DNA of 64,000 nucleotides from Streptomyces sp. NBC_00425 (GCF_036030735.1 NZ_CP107928.1:3906001-3970000); one strand, 5' to 3'. Positions 34,075 to 42,457 are shown, counted from the stretch's first letter. Notes: generated by a model not told the origin, from the sequence alone. A program made the numbers and translations.

Positions 34075-35367
34075 ATGGGCCGCGATCTCGACGTACACAT
34101 CGTGCAGAACCCCAGCCACGACTTCACGCGCTCGCCCATGCCGACCGCGCTGCACCCCGACCTGGTCGTGGCTCTCAACCGGTACGACGGCGACCGGATC
34201 TTCATCCGTCTGTACGGCACCGCCGTACCACCTTCCCGGCACGGCGATCCCTGCGCAGTGCTGAACACGAGGCCTGCGGCGGTGCGGGCGTTGGCCTCAC
34301 GTCTGCGTCAGCGCTGGAAAGCCGAGTTCGTCGACGCCCGGTCGTCAGCCGAGGACATGACACTCACCGCGGACCGTCACGAGTTCCCATACGCCACGCA
34401 GGTCGACCTCTCGGGTGAACCGGAGGAGGAGCTGGGCCCAGTGCTCGACGAGCTCGCCGTGCACGGCGCCTACCTGCTCTTCGGTGCGCTCCTCGAGGGC
34501 GGCGAACCACCTGTCACACGGGTGCGGCAGGTGTTGATCGACGTCTTGAGCCGCGAGAACCTGCGCATACGCTTCGACTCCGATGTGCTCTTCCTCCCCT
34601 GGTCCCTGCTCTGCCTGCCCGAAGGCGCGTCAGGGGGTGACGGACTCGACACTCATTTCGGACGTTTTCTGGGGCACCGCCATCAGATCGAGCAGACGGG
34701 CGGCTACTACCCGGATCTGCCCGACGCCCGGACTCCCGCGCCGCCCCTGACCTCTCCGAGCGTGAGTCTGAACCACGACACCGAGGTCGACGTCCTGGGC
34801 CTGACCAAAGCCGCGCAAGTCGCGGCCCTGCTGGCCAAGGACACATCGTTCCGCGAACGCCGCAGCCGTCAGGCCCTGGTGGACGACATCGCCGCAGGAC
34901 GGCTGAACGAGCAATTCATGTACTTCTGGTGCCATGGTCTTTTCCGTACAGATGGGGCCGACTCGCCGTTCCTCGTGGTGCGGTTGAGCGACGGCCGGGA
35001 CATCGACGCGCAGACCGTGCTGGCGCGTTGCGGGGCAGATTCGGGCACCGTGCTGCGCCGCCATCCCCTCGTGCTGCTCAATGCCTGCTACGCAGGCATG
35101 CCCGGCAGCGCCGATCTGGCGCATCTGGGCGGGGCACTCATCCGGGTCGGCGCCGCCGGGGTCCTTGGACCTCAGATCGAGATGCCCCAGATCTTCGCGG
35201 CCGAGTACGCGCTCACCTACGTGGAACGGTATCTGGGTGGGCATCAGACCGCTGGCGCGATCGCCCACGACCTGGCCCGGCATTTCGCAGGCGTCCACCG
35301 AAACCCGCTGGCCCTCGCCTACACCCTGCACGGTGGGATGGACAGTCGTCTGGAGCGTGTTCCGTGA
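34075..35367 (+). CDS. CHAT-domain cysteine protease
   Basis: 430 residues. The C-terminal half is a CHAT (caspase-HetF-associated with TPR) domain with both catalytic residues in place: His287 in YFWCHGLF and Cys338 in VLLNACYAG. The family's strand order is kept: LPWSLLCLP upstream, then GVLGPQIEMPQIFAAEYA and FAGVHRNPLALAYTLHG. The N-terminal half (1-200) is unassigned and may bind a partner. CHAT proteins are caspase-like peptidases that cut one or few targets once activated by TPR or NTPase sensors. AAGGGGA precedes the ATG at 34075. Its stop overlaps the hydrolase start (TGATG). No gasdermin is encoded nearby. Confidence 0.87.
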   Translation: MGRDLDVHIVQNPSHDFTRSPMPTALHPDLVVALNRYDGDRIFIRLYGTAVPPSRHGDPCAVLNTRPAAVRALASRLRQRWKAEFVDARSSAEDMTLTADRHEFPYATQVDLSGEPEEELGPVLDELAVHGAYLLFGALLEGGEPPVTRVRQVLIDVLSRENLRIRFDSDVLFLPWSLLCLPEGASGGDGLDTHFGRFLGHRHQIEQTGGYYPDLPDARTPAPPLTSPSVSLNHDTEVDVLGLTKAAQVAALLAKDTSFRERRSRQALVDDIAAGRLNEQFMYFWCHGLFRTDGADSPFLVVRLSDGRDIDAQTVLARCGADSGTVLRRHPLVLLNACYAGMPGSADLAHLGGALIRVGAAGVLGPQIEMPQIFAAEYALTYVERYLGGHQTAGAIAHDLARHFAGVHRNPLALAYTLHGGMDSRLERVP

Positions 35368-36335
35368 TGCCCGTGGTGATCGATCTCGACGTCTCCGGTC
35401 GCGTGGTCCAGGAGACGCCCACCGGCCTGCGACCGGTCCCGCCGCACCGTCTGGACGATCACTTCGCCGCCCTGCTGACCCCTCCCGCCTGGGCGACGGA
35501 CCTACTGGTCTACGTCCACGGCTGGCAGACCAAGCCGGAGTCCGCGCTCACCTCCGTCCAGCGCCTGCTCGCCCTGACAGCTGACCAGCACGAGTCCGGC
35601 CGGTACGGGAAGTTGAGGCCCTGGCATCCCTGGACGGTCCTGATCCGCTGGCCGTCGCGTTCACTGCCGTCTCTCGGCGGATACCGCCGGATCCGCGATC
35701 GGGCCCACGACATGGGCACGAGGGGACAGGCAGCCCGCATCATCGGCCGGCTCCTCGGCTATCTGCACGCACACCGGGCGGACCCCGCCGCCCCGCCCGT
35801 ACTCGCCGGCCCGCGCGGCCAGTACCTGCACCTGATCGGTCATTCTTTCGGCTGCCGGTTCCTGTGCGAAGCGGTGCAGTGGGCCGCGGGCGAACAGCCG
35901 CTCACGCTGGGCTGGAGCACACCGTGGCCGCGCGGCCGGCCGTTCACCGTGGATTCGATGCTGCTGCTTCAGATGGCGGCGCCACGCGACGCGTTCTCCG
36001 TCACCTTCACCGCGCTCGGGAAGGCACCCCTGCGCGGGCCGGTCGTCGCGACCTACTCGCAGCATGACCGGGCCACGGGCTTCTGGCACCTGCGAGCCGA
36101 ACGGCGCGTGGGCATCGGATACGCCGGCATCGGCACGGCACCGGCGCCGGTGTCGACGATCGTCATGCGGACGGCGGACGAGCCGTACCCCCTCGAGACC
36201 CTCGACCACCGTTTCGTCAGCGTGGATGCAAGCAGCGTGTTCACGCAGGGAAACGGCCCGGCGGGCGCCCACTCCGATCATTTGCGGCCGGAGTCGGCGC
36301 ACCTCCTGCTGTCGCTGGCCGAGCACTCCCGGTAG
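35367..36335 (+). CDS. alpha/beta-hydrolase of a CHAT-linked cassette
   Basis: 322 residues. The alpha/beta-hydrolase core is visible: oxyanion-hole segment LLVYVHGWQ (H51-G52), nucleophile elbow LIGHSFG with Ser160, and possible Asp/His near the C terminus (SDHLRPESAHLLLSL). No signal peptide. The 35-residue N-terminal strand (VIDLDVSGRVVQETPTGLRPVP) is not part of the hydrolase fold. It could act on lipids, esters or amides; as last gene of the STAND-CHAT cassette it may be the effector released or processed by the CHAT protease. That role is inferred from order only. Followed by a hairpin at 36366-36397. Confidence 0.8.
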   Translation: MPVVIDLDVSGRVVQETPTGLRPVPPHRLDDHFAALLTPPAWATDLLVYVHGWQTKPESALTSVQRLLALTADQHESGRYGKLRPWHPWTVLIRWPSRSLPSLGGYRRIRDRAHDMGTRGQAARIIGRLLGYLHAHRADPAAPPVLAGPRGQYLHLIGHSFGCRFLCEAVQWAAGEQPLTLGWSTPWPRGRPFTVDSMLLLQMAAPRDAFSVTFTALGKAPLRGPVVATYSQHDRATGFWHLRAERRVGIGYAGIGTAPAPVSTIVMRTADEPYPLETLDHRFVSVDASSVFTQGNGPAGAHSDHLRPESAHLLLSLAEHSR

Positions 36336-36365
36336 TCGCCAGGCATCGGATCGCCCCTCTTGCCT

Positions 36366-36397
36366 CGCGAAGAGAGAGCCGAGCTCAGCTCTTCGCG
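36366..36397 (+). terminator. hairpin after the STAND-CHAT cassette
   Basis: CGCGAAGAG and CTCTTCGCG arms with a 14-nt loop, 31 nt after the hydrolase stop. It overlaps the last codons and stop of the convergent small membrane gene, so it may work for both strands. Confidence 0.55.
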
Positions 36398-36639
36398 GCC
36401 GAGGCCTCCCCGCCGGCATTTTCGCCGGAGGTCTGCTCGGCGCCGCCCGCGCTCTCCTTGAAGTCGACCTTGCCCATGTGCTTGCTCATGGACCGCATCA
36501 GGCCCCACACCGCGACCGCCATCGCCGCGAAGACGATGAAGCCGAGGACGCCGGGGGTGACCTTGTTCTCGTCGACCTCCTTGGCGAGGGGGACGAGATG
36601 CGTCATTGCCAGGCTCACGCTTGCGCTCATGTCAGGCAT
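36385..36639 (-). CDS. small single-span membrane protein
   Basis: Up to 84 residues; unknown function. One membrane helix (GVLGFIVFAAMAVAVWGLM) is followed by a basic segment (RSMSKHMGKVDF) and a Gly/Ser/Glu tail. The gene begins within 10 nt of the mca stop and is co-transcribed with it. Start is uncertain: ATG 36639 overlaps mca by 8 nt, ATG 36630 lies one base after the mca stop, and ATG 36606 (THLVPLAKEVDE) gives the most compact product. A partner role to Mca is possible but only location supports it. Confidence 0.7.
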   Translation of the reverse strand: MPDMSASVSLAMTHLVPLAKEVDENKVTPGVLGFIVFAAMAVAVWGLMRSMSKHMGKVDFKESAGGAEQTSGENAGGEASAAKS

Positions 36640-37513
36640 TGTCGCGGATGCCCGCGAAGAGGTCGTCCTCGGGGATGGCGGTGTCGACGCGCGACTTCGC
36701 GAGCTCGTACTCCTCCGTGGGCCACACCTCCCGCTGGATCTCCATGGGCACGCGGAACCAGCCGCCGTCGGGGTCGATCTGGGTGGCGTGGGCGATCAGC
36801 GCCTTGTCGCGGATCTCGTAGAAGTCGTCGCAGGGGATGTGCGTGGTGAGCGTGCGCTCCCGCTGCCCGAACTCCTCCCAGCGCTTGAGCCACTCCCCGT
36901 AGGGGGACTCCAGGCCGCGGTCGAGCATCGCCTGGTGCAGCGCCATGGTGCGCGGACGGTTGAAGCCCTGGTTGTAGTAGAGCTTCAGCGGCCGGTAGGC
37001 CGCGCCGAACTCGCTCTCGGGGTACTTCTCGGTGTCGTCCGCGCCCTCGAACGCCACCATGGAGATCTTGTGGGTCATGATGTGGTCGGGGTGCGGGTAG
37101 CCGCCGTTCTCGTCGTAGGTGGTGATCACCTGGGGACGGAAGGTGCGGATCTGCTTCACCAGCTCGCCGGCCGCCTTGTCGACGTCCTCCAGGGCGAAGC
37201 AGCCCTCGGGGAGCGGCGGCAGCGGGTCGCCCTCGGGCAGGCCGGAGTCGACGAAGCCCAGCCACTCCTGCCGGACGCCGAGGATCTCGCGGGCCTCGTC
37301 CATCTCCTTCTTGCGCACCTCGTGGATGTGCTCCTCGATGTACGTGTCGCCCTGCAGCTTGGGGTTGAGGATGGAGCCGCGCTCCCCGCCCGTGCAGGTC
37401 ACGACCAGCACGTCCACCCCCTCGGACACGTACTTCGCCATGGTGGCCGCGCCCTTGCTCGACTCGTCGTCGGGGTGGGCGTGCACGGCCATCAGTCGCA
37501 GCTGGTCAGTCAA
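36632..37513 (-). CDS. mca: mycothiol S-conjugate amidase
   Basis: 293 residues of the LmbE-like GlcNAc deacetylase family. Zinc site AHPDDE (HxxDE) near the N terminus with the third ligand in GGYPHPDHIMTH. It cuts mycothiol S-conjugates to release mercapturic acids for export, a detoxification step confined to actinobacteria that use mycothiol. Length and the GGERGSILNP and NQGFNRPRTMALHQAM segments separate Mca from MshB. Start is TTG 37513 (GAGG upstream); no nearby ATG fits. Leads a small unit with the following membrane protein and is divergent from the DUF4307 gene. Confidence 0.93.
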   Translation of the reverse strand: MTDQLRLMAVHAHPDDESSKGAATMAKYVSEGVDVLVVTCTGGERGSILNPKLQGDTYIEEHIHEVRKKEMDEAREILGVRQEWLGFVDSGLPEGDPLPPLPEGCFALEDVDKAAGELVKQIRTFRPQVITTYDENGGYPHPDHIMTHKISMVAFEGADDTEKYPESEFGAAYRPLKLYYNQGFNRPRTMALHQAMLDRGLESPYGEWLKRWEEFGQRERTLTTHIPCDDFYEIRDKALIAHATQIDPDGGWFRVPMEIQREVWPTEEYELAKSRVDTAIPEDDLFAGIRDNA

Positions 37514-37617
37514 GACTCAATCCTCGGTAAGTCGGCGCCCGGTGTGCACCGGCGCGATCGCAGGCTTCTATAGTGACCGAATCGGGGGGCGAATAATTCC
37601 GCGCCGAGAGGACGATC

Positions 37618-38019
37618 ATGAGCACTGCCGGCACGCGGCTTCCGGAGGGCCGGTACGGCCGTTCCTCGGACGAGCGCGCCGACCGCAAGCTCAAGATCGC
37701 CGGTGCGGTGCTGGGCGCCCTGCTGCTGGCCCTGATGGGCTACTTCGCCTATCACTACGTCGGCCAGAACAAGATCAGCGCCGAGGTGATCGCCTTCGAG
37801 GCGACCTCGGACTCCGCGGTGCGGGTGCACCTGGAGGTCCGCAAGGACTCGGGGACGAGCGGCTACTGCACGGTGCGCTCGCAGGCCGCCGACGGCGCCG
37901 AGGTGGGCCGGGCGGACTTCCGGTTCTCCGGCTCGGACACGCGCATCGACAAGGTGGTCACCCTGCGTACGACCGCGACGGGCACGACGGCGGAGCTGCT
38001 CGGCTGTCACGCCGACTGA
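37618..38019 (+). CDS. DUF4307 membrane protein
   Basis: 133 residues. Cytoplasmic head of about 27 residues, one membrane helix (IAGAVLGALLLALMGYFAYHYV), then an outside domain with two Cys (SGYCTVRS, LLGCHAD) that could pair. The DUF4307 family occurs in actinobacteria, usually between mca and greA as here; function unknown. GCGCCGAGAGG upstream of the ATG gives a suitable ribosome site. A conserved small envelope protein. Confidence 0.88.
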   Translation: MSTAGTRLPEGRYGRSSDERADRKLKIAGAVLGALLLALMGYFAYHYVGQNKISAEVIAFEATSDSAVRVHLEVRKDSGTSGYCTVRSQAADGAEVGRADFRFSGSDTRIDKVVTLRTTATGTTAELLGCHAD

Positions 38020-38209
38020 CCCGGAAGCCCCCACGCGAGTGGCACCCACGGCAATACACATTCGTTGACCTGCGCCGACGCAATTCTGGTGGCTTATGTC
38101 CTCCCCCTTCGGCCACTGAATTGTTAGGCTCGTGGTTTCGCCCATCACCTGAGGAACATGCTTCTGGGTGGGCGATGCTTTGACTTCCCAGTACCGACGA
38201 GGAGCACCT

Positions 38210-38710
38210 GTGACCCAGACCAGCGAGTCCGTCACCTGGCTGACCCAGGAGGCGTACAACAAGCTCAAGGTCGAGCTTGAGTACCTTACTGGTCCTGCGC
38301 GCACGGAGATCGCCGCCAAGATCGCGGCCGCGCGCGAGGAGGGGGACCTCCGCGAGAACGGTGGGTACCACGCGGCCAAGGAGGAGCAGGGCAAGCAGGA
38401 GCTCCGTGTGCGCCAGCTGACCCAGCTCCTGGAGAACGCCAAGGTGGGCGAGACCCCCACCTCCACCGACGGCACGGTGGCGCCCGGCATGGTCGTGACC
38501 ATCGCCTTCGACGGCGACGAGGACGACACCATGACCTTCCTGCTCGCCTCGCGCGAGTACGCGAGCTCCGACATCGAGACCTACTCGCCGCAGTCCCCGC
38601 TGGGCACCGGCGTGATCGGTCACAAGGTCGGCGAGGAGGCGGAGTACGAGCTGCCCAACGGCAAGAAGGCCTCCGTGCGCATCCTCAAGGCCGAGCCCTA
38701 CAGCGGCTGA
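38210..38710 (+). CDS. greA: transcription elongation factor GreA
   Basis: 166 residues, standard GreA length. The N-terminal antiparallel coiled coil (WLTQEAYNKLKVELEYLTG ... AAAREEGDLRENGGYHAAKEEQ) carries the acidic tip DLREN that stimulates transcript cleavage by stalled RNA polymerase. The C-terminal FKBP-like domain ends in ELPNGKKASVRILKAEPY. GTG 38210 is supported by CGAGGAG at the right distance; an ATG at 38168 lies before this site. Single gene with terminator at 38780-38807. Confidence 0.96.
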   Translation: MTQTSESVTWLTQEAYNKLKVELEYLTGPARTEIAAKIAAAREEGDLRENGGYHAAKEEQGKQELRVRQLTQLLENAKVGETPTSTDGTVAPGMVVTIAFDGDEDDTMTFLLASREYASSDIETYSPQSPLGTGVIGHKVGEEAEYELPNGKKASVRILKAEPYSG

Positions 38711-38779
38711 CCCCTTTCGCGGACCTTCCCCTCCCGGACGTATCGTCCCGGACCCTGCGTCCCGGATCTTTCCGGACGA

Positions 38780-38807
38780 GCCCCCGGCGCCCCGTGCCGC
38801 CGGGGGC
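38780..38807 (+). terminator. terminator of greA
   Basis: 10-bp perfect arms GCCCCCGGCG / CGCCGGGGGC with an 8-nt loop, about 70 nt after the greA stop. Confidence 0.8.
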
Positions 38808-38900
38808 TTCGTCGTCCCCGCGTCCGTCCGCCGCGGCCGGCACTCACGGCCGTCGGCCGTCACCGCCGGCCGCCACGCGGTGACCGTCAGGCGGTGGCCG

Positions 38901-39764
38901 TCATGCGGTGGCCGAGCGGTACTTGCGCACGGCCAGCGTTCTGAACAGCACGATGATCAGGACCGAGTAGATCAGCGAGGCCCAGACCGGGTGCTCCATC
39001 GGCCAGGCGTCGGACTGCGACTGGCCCGGGTTGGCGAACAGCACCCGGCACGCCTGGACGGTGGCGCTGAACGGGTTCCACTCGGCGACATGACGCAGCC
39101 AGGGCGTCATGTTGCTGGTGTCCACGAACGCGTTGGAGATGAAGGTCACCGGGAAGAGCCAGATCAGCCCGCCGGACGTGGCCGCCTCGGGGGTGCGCAC
39201 GCTCAGGCCGATCAGGGCGCCGATCCAGGTGAACGCGTAGCCGAGCAGAAGCAGCAGCCCGAAGGCCGCCAGGACCCGGGCGGCGTTGGTGTCCCCGTCG
39301 GAACCGACCCGCCAGCCCACCAGGAGGGCGACCAACGCCAGCACCAGCAGGGTGAGCGCGGTCTGCACGAGGTCGGCGAGGGTGCGGCCGGTGAGGACCG
39401 CGCCGCGCGCCATGGGCAGGGACCGGAAGCGGTCGATGAGGCCCTTGTGCATGTCGTCGGCGATGCCGGCGCCGGCGCCCGCGGTGGCGAAGGTGACGGT
39501 CTGCGCGAAGATGCCCGCCATGAGGAAGTTCTTGTAGGCGGTGGCGCTGATGCTGTCGCCGATCCGCATGGAGCCGCCGAACACGTAGGTGAACAGCACC
39601 ACGAACATGATGGGCTGGATGAGCCCGAAAATGATCATTTCCGGGATGCGGGACATCCGGATCAAGTTGCGCTTCGCAACGACCAGTGAGTCGCGGACGG
39701 ACTGGCCCAGCGGATGGGCGGGCTTGGGCGCCGCGCCGCGCACGGCGTCGGTGACGGCACTCAT
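38901..39764 (-). CDS. ABC-2 type exporter permease, DrrB-like
   Basis: 287 residues with six membrane segments and the ABC-2 pattern: PEMIIFGLIQPIMFVVLFTYVFGG, FLMAGIFAQTVTFATAGAGAGIADDMHKGLIDRFRSLPM (the coupling region) and the last segment IYSVLIIVLFRTLAVRKY. Resembles DrrB, the daunorubicin exporter, and similar drug or lipid exporters. The ATG overlaps the stop of the ATPase gene by 4 nt, so the two are coupled. Substrate unknown. Confidence 0.9.
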   Translation of the reverse strand: MSAVTDAVRGAAPKPAHPLGQSVRDSLVVAKRNLIRMSRIPEMIIFGLIQPIMFVVLFTYVFGGSMRIGDSISATAYKNFLMAGIFAQTVTFATAGAGAGIADDMHKGLIDRFRSLPMARGAVLTGRTLADLVQTALTLLVLALVALLVGWRVGSDGDTNAARVLAAFGLLLLLGYAFTWIGALIGLSVRTPEAATSGGLIWLFPVTFISNAFVDTSNMTPWLRHVAEWNPFSATVQACRVLFANPGQSQSDAWPMEHPVWASLIYSVLIIVLFRTLAVRKYRSATA

Positions 39765-40756
39765 TTGACGGTCTCCCTCTTGCTCGGTCCGTTGTCGTCG
39801 TCGGTCGCCGCCCGCTCCTCGGCCACGTGCCCGGTCAGGGACAGGAAGACGTCGTCGAGGGTGGGGCGGCGCAGGCCGATGTCGTCGATCTCGATGCCGC
39901 GGGTGTCGAGCTCGCGGATCACCTCGGCGAGGAGCTTGGCGCCGCCGGTCACGGGCACGGTGAGTTTGCGGGTGTGCTGTTCGACGGTGGTGTCGCCCTT
40001 GCCGAAGCCGGTCAGCACCTCCTGCGCCACGGCGATGTGTGCGCGGTCGTGCACGACGACCTCCACGCGCTCCCCGCCGGTGCGGGCCTTGAGTTCGTCG
40101 GAGGTGCCGCGGGCGATGACACGACCGTGGTCGACGACCGCGATGTCGTGCGCGAGGTGGTCGGCCTCTTCCAGGTACTGAGTGGTCAGCAGCAGGGTCG
40201 TGCCGCCGGAGACGAGACGCTTGATGACCTCCCACAGCAGCTGCCGGTTGCGGGGATCGAGGCCGGTCGTCGGCTCGTCCATGAACATCACGGGCGGCGA
40301 GACCACCAGTGCCGCGGCCAGGTCGAGGCGGCGGCGCATGCCTCCGGAGTAGGTCTTGGCCGTGCGGTCGGCGGCGTCCACGAGGTCGAACTGTTCGAGG
40401 AGCTCGGCGGCCCGGGCCTTCGCCGCACCGGCCCTCATCTGGTACAGCTGCCCGACCATCTGCAGGTTCTCGCGGCCGGTGAGGTACTCGTCGACCGCGG
40501 CGAACTGGCCGGACAGGCCGATCGAGCGGCGGACCTCGTTGGGCTGTCTGAGCACGTCGAGGCCGGCGACCACGGCCCGGCCGCTGTCGGGGCGCAGAAG
40601 GGTGGTCAGACAGCGGACCGTGGTGGTCTTGCCCGCGCCGTTCGGCCCGAGCAGGCCGAGTACGGTGCCTTCCGGGACGTCGAGGTCGACGCCGTCCAGA
40701 GCCTTTACGTCGCCGAAGGTCTTCACCAGGCCTTCGGCGTAGATGGCGCCTGGCAT
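39761..40756 (-). CDS. ABC exporter ATP-binding protein, DrrA-like
   Basis: 331 residues. ABC ATPase domain with Walker A LLGPNGAGKTTTVRCL, signature TYSGGMRRRLDLAAAL, Walker B PPVMFMDEPTTGLDP and the H-loop TTQYLEEADHLAHDI. The C-terminal extension after residue 230 (HTRKLTVPVTGGAKLL, DDIGLRRPTLDDVFLSLTG) is the DrrA type. ATG 40756 (GTGGAG 5 nt upstream). Forms an exporter with the following permease. The 160 bp upstream hold direct repeats and a palindrome likely to bind a local regulator, which is not encoded next to it. Confidence 0.93.
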   Translation of the reverse strand: MPGAIYAEGLVKTFGDVKALDGVDLDVPEGTVLGLLGPNGAGKTTTVRCLTTLLRPDSGRAVVAGLDVLRQPNEVRRSIGLSGQFAAVDEYLTGRENLQMVGQLYQMRAGAAKARAAELLEQFDLVDAADRTAKTYSGGMRRRLDLAAALVVSPPVMFMDEPTTGLDPRNRQLLWEVIKRLVSGGTTLLLTTQYLEEADHLAHDIAVVDHGRVIARGTSDELKARTGGERVEVVVHDRAHIAVAQEVLTGFGKGDTTVEQHTRKLTVPVTGGAKLLAEVIRELDTRGIEIDDIGLRRPTLDDVFLSLTGHVAEERAATDDDNGPSKRETVK

Positions 40757-40781
40757 ATGAGTCTCCACGTCGTTGGGGATA

Positions 40782-40841
40782 CTTCGTGCGGGATTCTTCA
40801 GGTGGGCTTCTTCGAGCGGAATCCTTCGTGCGGGATTCTTC
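40782..40841. repeat. direct and inverted repeats before the DrrAB-like operon
   Basis: CTTCGTGCGGGATTCTTC occurs at 40782-40799 and 40824-40841, 42 bp apart (four helical turns). The second copy also forms GAATCC-N8-GGATTC (40819-40838). They lie 26-85 bp upstream of the ATPase start and may be operator sites. Confidence 0.7.
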
Positions 40842-40915
40842 GAGGACCCCGGAACTGCGCCTTGCCTTTCGTCCTGCCGCGGGGAGCGGAGACGGGCGGC
40901 GTGACACCGACCATA

Positions 40916-40931
40916 ACGCGATGTATCGCGT
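40916..40931. promoter_or_regulatory. candidate operator ACGCGAT-GT-ATCGCGT
   Basis: Perfect 7-bp arms around two bases, 160 bp before the DrrA-like gene. Size and form suit a TetR- or PadR-type operator, as often seen at drug exporter genes. The remaining bases of the 326-bp gap show no gene. Confidence 0.5.
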
Positions 40932-41047
40932 CTCACAACGGACTTTTCACGTATGGGTGATGAAGACCGCTGTGACCTGTGCCGACACCTCGCCGCGCCC
41001 GTCTTTGGACGCTCGCGGCGGGGGCCGGGAAGGCGACCACCGACGGC

Positions 41048-41065
41048 GCCCGGGGCGCCCCGGGC
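41048..41065 (-). terminator. palindromic terminator of ilvA
   Basis: GCCCGGGGCGCCCCGGGC, an 18-bp perfect palindrome 18 nt after the ilvA stop; acts as a hairpin without a T run. Confidence 0.7.
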
Positions 41066-41082
41066 GGTCCTTTCCGGCGGCC

Positions 41083-42312
41083 TCAGTCGATGACGGTGTA
41101 GCCGGCCTCGCGCAGCGCTCGGCCGACCTCGGCGCAGTGCGCCGGCCCCTTCGTCTCCAGATGCAGTTCGACCTCCGCCTCGGTCAGCCCGAGCCGGGGA
41201 TCTGTCCGCACATGACCCACGTCCAGCACATTGGCGTCGACCGCCGACAACGCCCCGAGCATCGTCGCGAGGGCGCCCGGCCGGTCCGTCAGCCGCAGAC
41301 GAACGGCCAGGTAGCGGCCCTGCGCCGCCATCCCGTGCCGCAGCACCCGCTCCATCAGCACCGGATCGACGTTGCCGCCCGACAGCACCGCGACGACCGG
41401 CCCCTCGAAGGCGCCCGGATCACTCAGCAGCGCGGCCACCGGACTCGCCCCGGCCGGCTCGACGACCAGCTTGGCCCGCTCCAGGCACAGCAGCAGCGCG
41501 GTGGACAGCTCGCCCTCCGACACCGTGCGCACCTCGTCCACCAGATCGCCCACGATGCCGAACGGCACGTCGCCGGGCCGGCCGACCTTGATGCCGTCCG
41601 CCATCGTCGTGGGGTTGGCGATCGACACCGGGCGCCCGGCCGCGAGCGAGGCCGGGTAGGCCGCCGCGCCCGCCGCCTGCACGCCGACGATCCGCACGTC
41701 CGGCCGCAGCGCCTTCACGGCGACCGCGATGCCCGCCGCCAGGCCCCCGCCGCCGATCCCGACGACGATCGTGCGCACCTGCGGGCACTGCTCCAGGATC
41801 TCCAGGCCCACCGTGCCCTGCCCGGCGATGACGTCGGGGTGGTCGAAGGGGTGGATGAAGACCGCGCCCGTCCCGGCCGCGTACTCCTGCGCCGCCGCCA
41901 GCGTCTCGTCGACCACCTGGCCGTGCAGCCGCACCTCCGCGCCGTACTCCCGGGTCGCGCTGATCTTCGGCAGTGGCGCGCCCCGGGGCATGAACACCGT
42001 GGAGCGCACACCCAGCAGCGCCGACGCCAGCGCCACGCCCTGCGCGTGGTTGCCCGCGCTCGCCGCCACGACCCCGGCGGCCCGCTCCTCCGGCAGCAGC
42101 CCGGCGATCCGGACGTAGGCGCCGCGCAGCTTGAACGAACCCGTCCGCTGGAGGTTCTCGCACTTGAGGTGCACCGGCGCACCGACCAGCTGGGACAGGT
42201 GCCTGCTGCCCTCCATCGCGGTCGCCCGGGACACGCCCGACAGCATCTTCTGGGCGCCGCGCACATCGTCGAGGGTGACGGCGCGCAAGGAGTCAGCCGG
42301 GCTGTAGCTCAT
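41083..42312 (-). CDS. ilvA: threonine ammonia-lyase (threonine dehydratase)
   Basis: 409 residues. Fold-II PLP enzyme with the PLP lysine in TGSFKLRGA, SAGNHAQGVA, and the phosphate-binding GIGGGGLAAG. A single C-terminal ACT-like domain (RLTDRPGALATMLGALSAVDANVLDVGHVRTD) gives the length of the biodegradative/short IlvA type rather than the 500-residue E. coli IlvA. It makes 2-oxobutyrate and ammonia from threonine, feeding isoleucine. ATG 42312. Divergent from the MarR gene. RidA, encoded elsewhere in this window, clears the enamine this enzyme class releases. Confidence 0.93.
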   Translation of the reverse strand: MSYSPADSLRAVTLDDVRGAQKMLSGVSRATAMEGSRHLSQLVGAPVHLKCENLQRTGSFKLRGAYVRIAGLLPEERAAGVVAASAGNHAQGVALASALLGVRSTVFMPRGAPLPKISATREYGAEVRLHGQVVDETLAAAQEYAAGTGAVFIHPFDHPDVIAGQGTVGLEILEQCPQVRTIVVGIGGGGLAAGIAVAVKALRPDVRIVGVQAAGAAAYPASLAAGRPVSIANPTTMADGIKVGRPGDVPFGIVGDLVDEVRTVSEGELSTALLLCLERAKLVVEPAGASPVAALLSDPGAFEGPVVAVLSGGNVDPVLMERVLRHGMAAQGRYLAVRLRLTDRPGALATMLGALSAVDANVLDVGHVRTDPRLGLTEAEVELHLETKGPAHCAEVGRALREAGYTVID

Positions 42313-42457
42313 GACACCAGCATCGCAGTTCACAGGCGGGAACGACCGCTGTGACCAATCTCCGAGACCGGTTTCCGCAGCGCCGGTACGACCCGCCTTC
42401 CAGCCGCGTACTCTGTCCCCCATTCCAGCAGCCCCTTCATGAAGTGAGCCCCCGGCC

